Assembly: GCA_947627615.1 (NCBI GenBank)
Contig: CANQWS010000028.1
Coordinates: 1-38,392 of the forward strand
Length of the DNA stretch: 38,392 bases
Direction: 5' to 3'
DNA from: an uncultured Muribaculaceae bacterium
GTDB lineage: Bacteria; Bacteroidota; Bacteroidia; Bacteroidales; Muribaculaceae
In this document: positions 34,662-38,392 of the stretch, in pieces
Layout: each line of letters begins with the position of its first letter
Position numbering within the stretch: the stretch's first letter is position 1
Position numbers and translations under genes: made by a program
The notes under the pieces: generated by a model
Told to the model about the DNA's origin: nothing
The model's database searches: none
What the model saw: only the letters and a program-made list of their open reading frames with translations

Positions 34662-34928
34662 CTAGATAAAATTGTTAAGCGTACAGTCACCGGTTAGCTC
34701 AGCCACATCCTCCGATAGCTGGGAGACTTTGGCGTTGAGCTTCTCGTAGTCTTTGCCCAATTTATAATGTGCCCTATCAACCTGCCGCAACATATCGGTA
34801 AGCAGGTTGACCTGCTTCTTGAGGTCAGCGACCTCTTTCGACAGCGCGCTGAGACCTTTCGCCGCTGCGTCGCCCCAGTCTTCACCCGTCACTGAGGACA
34901 GACCGTTGAGATTCAGTTCGACTTTCAT
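34662..34928 (-). CDS. Coiled-coil protein with LNNFI tail (88 aa)
   Basis: Residues about 25-78 are a heptad-like coiled coil (LSALSKEVADLKKQVNLLT, then LGKDYEKLNAKVSQLSEDV). The end is GDCTLNNFI followed by TAG. The tail repeats that of the two upstream neighbours (TALNDFI and TATFI). GGAGGGGGG precedes the ATG at 34928. It probably makes homo- or hetero-oligomers with its neighbours. The function is unknown. Confidence 0.7.
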   Translation of the reverse strand: MKVELNLNGLSSVTGEDWGDAAAKGLSALSKEVADLKKQVNLLTDMLRQVDRAHYKLGKDYEKLNAKVSQLSEDVAELTGDCTLNNFI

Positions 34929-34943
34929 TCTTTCACCCCCCTC

Positions 34944-35282
34944 CTATATGAACGTTGCCGTAGCATTGGCCTCTTCCATATCCGTCAGCCGTTTATCTAT
35001 ATTCGGCAATACAGCCACTGCCTTTGTCAGCACATCCACATCGTGCGCCATATCACTGAGCCTATCAGACAGCTCTTTGAGTGAGGACATAACCTCTTGA
35101 AGGTCAGCCGATACATGCTGAACGGTCTGCGCTTTGGCGTACTCACGCACACCCTCCGTGTTTATAAAGGCGTCGTTCAGCGTATCATACTTGGATTCCA
35201 ACTGTGCCACCCGTTCCTCTAGGGTCGGAGCTTGTTTCGCCAACTCCTTGATACCCTCAAATATCGCTTCGCTCTCCGTCAT
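34944..35282 (-). CDS. Coiled-coil protein with TATFI tail (112 aa)
   Basis: The product is almost wholly helical with long coiled-coil segments (LAKQAPTLEERVAQLESKYD, LQEVMSSLKELSDRLSDMA, LTKAVAVLPNIDKRLTDME) and ends EEANATATFI before TAG. The tail resembles those of the two flanking genes, although the bodies differ. GGGGGTG precedes the ATG. Three such genes in a row suggest duplication with drift, or a set of partners that share a docking tail. The function is unknown. Confidence 0.7.
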   Translation of the reverse strand: MTESEAIFEGIKELAKQAPTLEERVAQLESKYDTLNDAFINTEGVREYAKAQTVQHVSADLQEVMSSLKELSDRLSDMAHDVDVLTKAVAVLPNIDKRLTDMEEANATATFI

Positions 35283-35292
35283 CTCACACCCC

Positions 35293-35691
35293 CTAGATGA
35301 AGTCGTTCAGCGCTGTGGTCTCTTCGAGCTTCGCAATGCGCTCACTTATCCCGCTCAGCTCGTCCATCTTCGCTTCAAGAATAGTCACACGGTCGAGGAG
35401 CTTGTCTACTTTCCTACTAACTTCACGAATACGAGCCAGATTCCCATCTGTTGAGTGAAACAACACCTTAAGCTTCTCATTGAGGGTCTCCACAGATTGA
35501 GGAGTATCGGCTTCCTCCATCTCCGCCAGCTTCTCAGTGAGGTAGTCGACCTGCTCAGTGAGAGCGTCAATCGTCTTGTCCCTCGTCTCAGGCTTGGCTA
35601 TCCGTTGCAGCTCATCCATTGCCGCATGTATCGAGGGCAACCAGTCTTCCTGCCCCACCCTATCCATCATTGTCTTCACGTCGTCGGCCAT
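35293..35691 (-). CDS. Coiled-coil protein with LNDFI tail (132 aa)
   Basis: An N-terminal helix (MADDVKTMMDRVGQEDWLPS) leads into coiled coils (TIDALTEQVDYLTEKLAEME, VSRKVDKLLDRVTILEAKMD, SGISERIAKLEET) and the end TALNDFI before TAG. AAGGAG is seven bases before the ATG, and the previous stop lies between, so translation is coupled to the muralytic gene upstream. It is the first of the three proteins with a shared tail. The function is unknown. Confidence 0.7.
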   Translation of the reverse strand: MADDVKTMMDRVGQEDWLPSIHAAMDELQRIAKPETRDKTIDALTEQVDYLTEKLAEMEEADTPQSVETLNEKLKVLFHSTDGNLARIREVSRKVDKLLDRVTILEAKMDELSGISERIAKLEETTALNDFI

Positions 35692-35692
35692 C

Positions 35693-36259
35693 TTAGTTCT
35701 CCTTGCTGAGTTTTGTCAAGATGTCATAAGGAATAAATAGCTTCTCGTCAAACTCCACGCCAGATTCAAAATACGCCATAGCCCGTAGCAAGTCCGGCAT
35801 ACGTTTGACAATATCTATCTTCTCATCGGGTGTCACGCCCAGCTTATCGCACACATACTTAATATATGTGGCATACGCTTCGCCCGCAGTGAACCTATCG
35901 AGCACACCTTTCACCGTGTCGATGCCGTACTTTTTGGAATAGGTGCAGAGGGTCAGCGCTGCTGCACGTACGCCGTACTCGAGCGAGCTGAACACCACAT
36001 GGCCGTGCTTATCCACACCGACCTGCCCCAACCACGGGTCGTCCGCTCTGTATGGTTTGACATTGCACGGATTATTATTCTGCACAGCGAGCGTAGGGAG
36101 AGGAGCCTCGCCCTCTCCCTGCTCCATATGGAGGATGACATGCACGTTCACATCCTTAGCCACTGCCTCAGTACTTTCCCGTGTGTTCGTTATATCGAGC
36201 ACCACCAGTGCCCCCAGCACAAACAAGCTCACACCACTCACCACGTCACGCCAGCTCAT
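35693..36259 (-). CDS. Signal-anchored muralytic enzyme, P5-type lysozyme-like (188 aa)
   Basis: Residues about 5-24 (DVVSGVSLFVLGALVVLDIT) form a single N-terminal membrane helix. From residue 61, NNNPCNVKPYRADDPWLGQ, then VVFSSLEYGVRAAALTL (E94) and TVKGVLDRFTAGEAYATY, match the 'NNNPGN...W.G..G.....VF.s.eyG.RA' pattern of virion lysozyme/P5-type proteins that cleave peptidoglycan. An N-terminal helix in such an enzyme points to a signal-anchor-release endolysin. The ATG overlaps the previous stop, and GGGAGG is upstream. It lies in the replication block rather than with the virion genes. Three Cys (65, 105, 137) are present. Confidence 0.7.
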   Translation of the reverse strand: MSWRDVVSGVSLFVLGALVVLDITNTRESTEAVAKDVNVHVILHMEQGEGEAPLPTLAVQNNNPCNVKPYRADDPWLGQVGVDKHGHVVFSSLEYGVRAAALTLCTYSKKYGIDTVKGVLDRFTAGEAYATYIKYVCDKLGVTPDEKIDIVKRMPDLLRAMAYFESGVEFDEKLFIPYDILTKLSKEN

Positions 36260-38139
36260 CCCATGAACCTCCCATTGAGAATCTTGAACATCTGCTCCGG
36301 AAGCTCCTTGATGTTCTCCAGATAGGCGAACTCATTCTTCTGGAGGAATCCCTCAAGTGCCTTGTTCTGTATGCCTATACCTGCCAGCTCCACACCCAGC
36401 TTACGAGCCAGCGCCACTGCCTTGTCCATCATCGTCGGGTTATACGTCTCACCGTCGGAGAGTATGATGACCAGCCTGCGTCTATCTATCTTCGACCACG
36501 TGAACTGAGTGAGAGCGAACATAAGCCCCTCTCCCATCTGTGTTCCGCTGTCGGCGGTGAGATTCAGGTTATCCGTCAGCGGGTCACCGAACTTTATCAG
36601 CGGGACTACGTGATTCCCAGTGAACCCGCCCGCTGCAAGTTGCACTCCCTTTATCCCGTTAACTGCGGATGCTATCGAGTAAAGGGCCATCGATGTCATG
36701 TTTATCTTCGCACCGTACATGGAGCCGGACATGTCGACGAGGATGTAGATGTCCGTGTTTATATCCCGCTGAGGCGTGTACCTCTGGAACACGTTGGCGT
36801 TGCAAGTGCTAAGCCGAGCAAGCCGTCTCGTATCCAGCTTGCCTGTCTGATACGACCCGCCACGGTTCAGCACATAGGACTGGAGCAGGGAGCGGAGCTT
36901 GGCACGGAGCCGAGCCGTGATGAGCATGGCGGTCGTCTTCATCTCAGGTGTCAGCGCCTTGCGATAGGTACATATGTCCTGATTGTTCGGCACCTCCATT
37001 GCATCCGAGGTCTGCATGGTGTTGAAGTCAATCGTCTTCCCCGTCTGCTCCTCAAGCTCACGACAGCAGCGCGGGCTGAGCGGGTTGAACCCCTGCGTCT
37101 CCCGTGTGTCATACGGGTCGGAGATACTGGTTAGTGTGTTATGCACCATATCCCCGAAGCTCTTCTTTGTCTCGTCAATAGATATGCCCATGTCTCGCAG
37201 GCTCTGAGATTCGCCGGGCGCACCCCCGCCAGACGAAGAGGGCGAAGAGGACTGAGAGGACTGAGAGGACTGAGAGGACTGAGAGGGTGAACCCCCCTGC
37301 CCCACTCCCTCATCGCCACTGCCCTCGGACTGCTGCTGTCCTTCTCTCTGACCAGCCGTACCGTCCATTGCGCTCTGCTGTGCCTGCTCCTGCCCCTCCT
37401 GCTCGTTGGCGTCTTCCAAGTCCTGCATGTGCTGGCATATCTCTCCGAGCAGGACGTGCGCCCATTTCAAGTTATGCTCAGTGCTATCGTTCTCAGCCCA
37501 TGCCTTCGTGAGCACGTCGTCTATCTTCTGCCTCAGCACAGGGTCTATCTGGTCGAGGATGTTGCGATAGATAGCGAGCGACGGAGCGAGGAACGGATAC
37601 ATGAACGTCCTCTGCTTATACAGGATGTAGCCCTTGAGCATCTCCCATCCGAACTTCTCATTCACATTGCCGGATGGCGAGTGAATCCACTCATCCCTGA
37701 TGTCCGTCATCTGGACATTGCCGAACTTCACCCGCACGAGCTGCTCGAGGTTCTGCATACTGCCGGGGAACGTCTCGCTCATCCTCTTCTCCACATAGGT
37801 ATCCTCGAGGATGTTCCACAGTGTATGCTCGAGGAAGCACAGCCTCTTCTTCCCCGTGTTGTGGTTCCTACTCGCATCGAACGCCGACGACACCATGTCA
37901 TTATCTGTGAACCGGACATGCCCCACCTCGTGGTCGATGTACCCATGCAACGTGCGCAGGTACGCAGGCATGTCCTCCACCACCCGTCCGGGGAGATTGA
38001 TAATGTACGGCGGGTCACTGTCCTTGTCGTATCTGGTATACGCCTGCGCCCCTCCTACTTTTACTTTTATATTATACATTTGAGACAGTAACGCCGCCAG
38101 CACTGGCAAGCTCTGCATCGCCGCATCATGAATTCTCAT
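36256..38139 (-). CDS. CobT-like VWA protein with HEVGH metalloprotease-like motif (627 aa)
   Basis: The C-terminal part has a VWA domain with the metal site DMSGSM (469-474) after DINTDIYILV, then a Thr-containing stretch and a Walker-like end ILSDGETYNPTMM. The N-terminal 130 residues contain HEVGHVRFTD (70-79) and NILEDTYVEKRM (109-120): an HExxH motif and a downstream Glu, the arrangement of zinc metalloproteases and of CobT-type proteins. Between them, residues about 245-312 are a Gln/Ser/Gly-rich linker. GGAGGG precedes the ATG. Its expected partner is the AAA+ ATPase of the next upstream gene. The role in phages is unknown. Confidence 0.75.
   Translation of the reverse strand: MRIHDAAMQSLPVLAALLSQMYNIKVKVGGAQAYTRYDKDSDPPYIINLPGRVVEDMPAYLRTLHGYIDHEVGHVRFTDNDMVSSAFDASRNHNTGKKRLCFLEHTLWNILEDTYVEKRMSETFPGSMQNLEQLVRVKFGNVQMTDIRDEWIHSPSGNVNEKFGWEMLKGYILYKQRTFMYPFLAPSLAIYRNILDQIDPVLRQKIDDVLTKAWAENDSTEHNLKWAHVLLGEICQHMQDLEDANEQEGQEQAQQSAMDGTAGQREGQQQSEGSGDEGVGQGGSPSQSSQSSQSSQSSSPSSSGGGAPGESQSLRDMGISIDETKKSFGDMVHNTLTSISDPYDTRETQGFNPLSPRCCRELEEQTGKTIDFNTMQTSDAMEVPNNQDICTYRKALTPEMKTTAMLITARLRAKLRSLLQSYVLNRGGSYQTGKLDTRRLARLSTCNANVFQRYTPQRDINTDIYILVDMSGSMYGAKINMTSMALYSIASAVNGIKGVQLAAGGFTGNHVVPLIKFGDPLTDNLNLTADSGTQMGEGLMFALTQFTWSKIDRRRLVIILSDGETYNPTMMDKAVALARKLGVELAGIGIQNKALEGFLQKNEFAYLENIKELPEQMFKILNGRFMG
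37251..37286 (-). repeat. Four tandem 9-bp units encoding Ser/Gln linker
   Basis: The + strand unit ACTGAGAGG is repeated four times exactly. On the coding strand it encodes the Ser-Ser-Gln repeats in the linker of the VWA protein. Confidence 0.9.
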
Positions 38140-38156
38140 ATCACCCTCCAGATAAA

Positions 38157-38174
38157 GGGGCGGTTGCCCGCCCC
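38157..38174 (-). terminator. GC-rich hairpin between ATPase and VWA genes
   Basis: On the - strand GGGGCGG and CCGCCCC form a 7-bp stem closed by the tetraloop GCAA, followed by TTTATC. It stands between the stop at 38184 and the SD of the VWA gene. It looks like a weak intrinsic terminator or an RNA stabiliser that sets the ratio of the two products. The U-run is short, so strong termination is unlikely. Confidence 0.55.
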
Positions 38175-38183
38175 CGTTACAGG

Positions 38184-38392
38184 TTACAAACCTAACGCGT
38201 CCTCAAGCTCGCTCCGCTCGCTCTGCGGGCTGAGCGGCTCGGACGTCTCGGGCGTCTCGCTGTCGCTCGACATGTCCTCCGTTGGTTCGCCGTCGGATGT
38301 CTCACGGTCGCTCAGCATAGCGTCGAGGGTCTCGAGATTGCCGAACGAGAGGAGGAACATCTTGAAGTTCTTCACTGCCACCTCGTTGTCCG
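38184..38392 (-). CDS. Probable AAA+ (CobS/MoxR-like) ATPase, C-terminal end (partial)
   Basis: The gene continues past the right edge; 68 codons are visible in the reading frame, beginning DNEVAVKNFKMFLLSFGNLE and ending ELEDALGL. The first part looks like the last helix of a CobS-type ATPase, then about 40 residues of acidic Ser/Glu/Thr-rich tail. No ATPase motif is inside the window, so the family call depends on the CobT-like VWA gene directly downstream, since ATPases of this type are usually encoded just before such a partner. Confidence 0.45.
   Translation of the reverse strand, partial: DNEVAVKNFKMFLLSFGNLETLDAMLSDRETSDGEPTEDMSSDSETPETSEPLSPQSERSELEDALGL

Noticed and set aside
36181-37134. 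A 317-codon open frame on the + strand
   Set aside because: It is antisense to the VWA gene, whose motifs are clear. There is no SD, no + strand neighbour and no domain pattern.

Overview
The window is one piece of a tailed double-stranded DNA phage genome, probably a podovirus. Two gene blocks face each other. Genes from 1 to 22649 are on the + strand and encode virion proteins. Genes from 38392 down to 22733 are on the - strand and encode replication, nuclease, regulatory and lysis-type proteins. A hairpin at 22679-22721 separates the converging blocks. Genes are tightly packed, often with ATGA or TAATG overlaps, and most have clear Shine-Dalgarno (SD) sequences. No tRNA, CRISPR array, integrase, insertion sequence, terminase, portal or RNA polymerase was seen; the packaging and portal genes would lie before position 1. 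The host is most likely Gram-negative: one protein has a Sec signal peptide without a lipobox, and the predicted muralytic enzyme has an N-terminal signal-anchor. I cannot name the host.

+ strand layout: the end of a probable major capsid protein (1-74); small proteins and two head-tail adaptor-like proteins (90-2108); a repeat-bearing tail protein (2116-3381); a tail hub or DNA-stabilisation-type protein (3383-5077); a GNAT-like protein, two paralogous internal proteins and several low-complexity proteins (5104-10070). Two very large proteins follow. One (2166 aa) is a polyvalent protein with a glycine-zipper segment and a ddrB-like ParB domain; the other (1099 aa) carries an LPD38-like region. 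Both are candidates for proteins packaged in the head and ejected into the host. Tail appendage genes, one collagen-like, and small genes of unknown role complete the block.

- strand layout in transcription order: the end of a probable AAA+ ATPase (38392-38184), a CobT-like VWA protein with an HEVGH motif, a signal-anchored muralytic enzyme, three coiled-coil proteins sharing a C-terminal tail, small Cys-rich proteins, a membrane protein, a family A DNA polymerase, a Cas4-like nuclease, a VRR-NUC nuclease, an SF2 helicase, an HTH protein behind its own promoter and palindrome, two unknown proteins, a block of hairpins, a primase-helicase, and an exported protein.

Most notable observations: (i) a 150-aa gene with a good SD embedded out of frame inside the 2166-aa gene; (ii) a three-copy divergent module in that protein, with a 47-bp perfect direct repeat framing the ParB domain in phase; (iii) a small gene at 21900 split by what looks like an 8-nt insertion; (iv) nested hairpins next to the primase gene; (v) three adjacent coiled-coil proteins ending in the same short tail; (vi) the VWA/HEVGH protein paired with a probable ATPase. 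All family assignments are from recognition of motifs by eye, without database searches.
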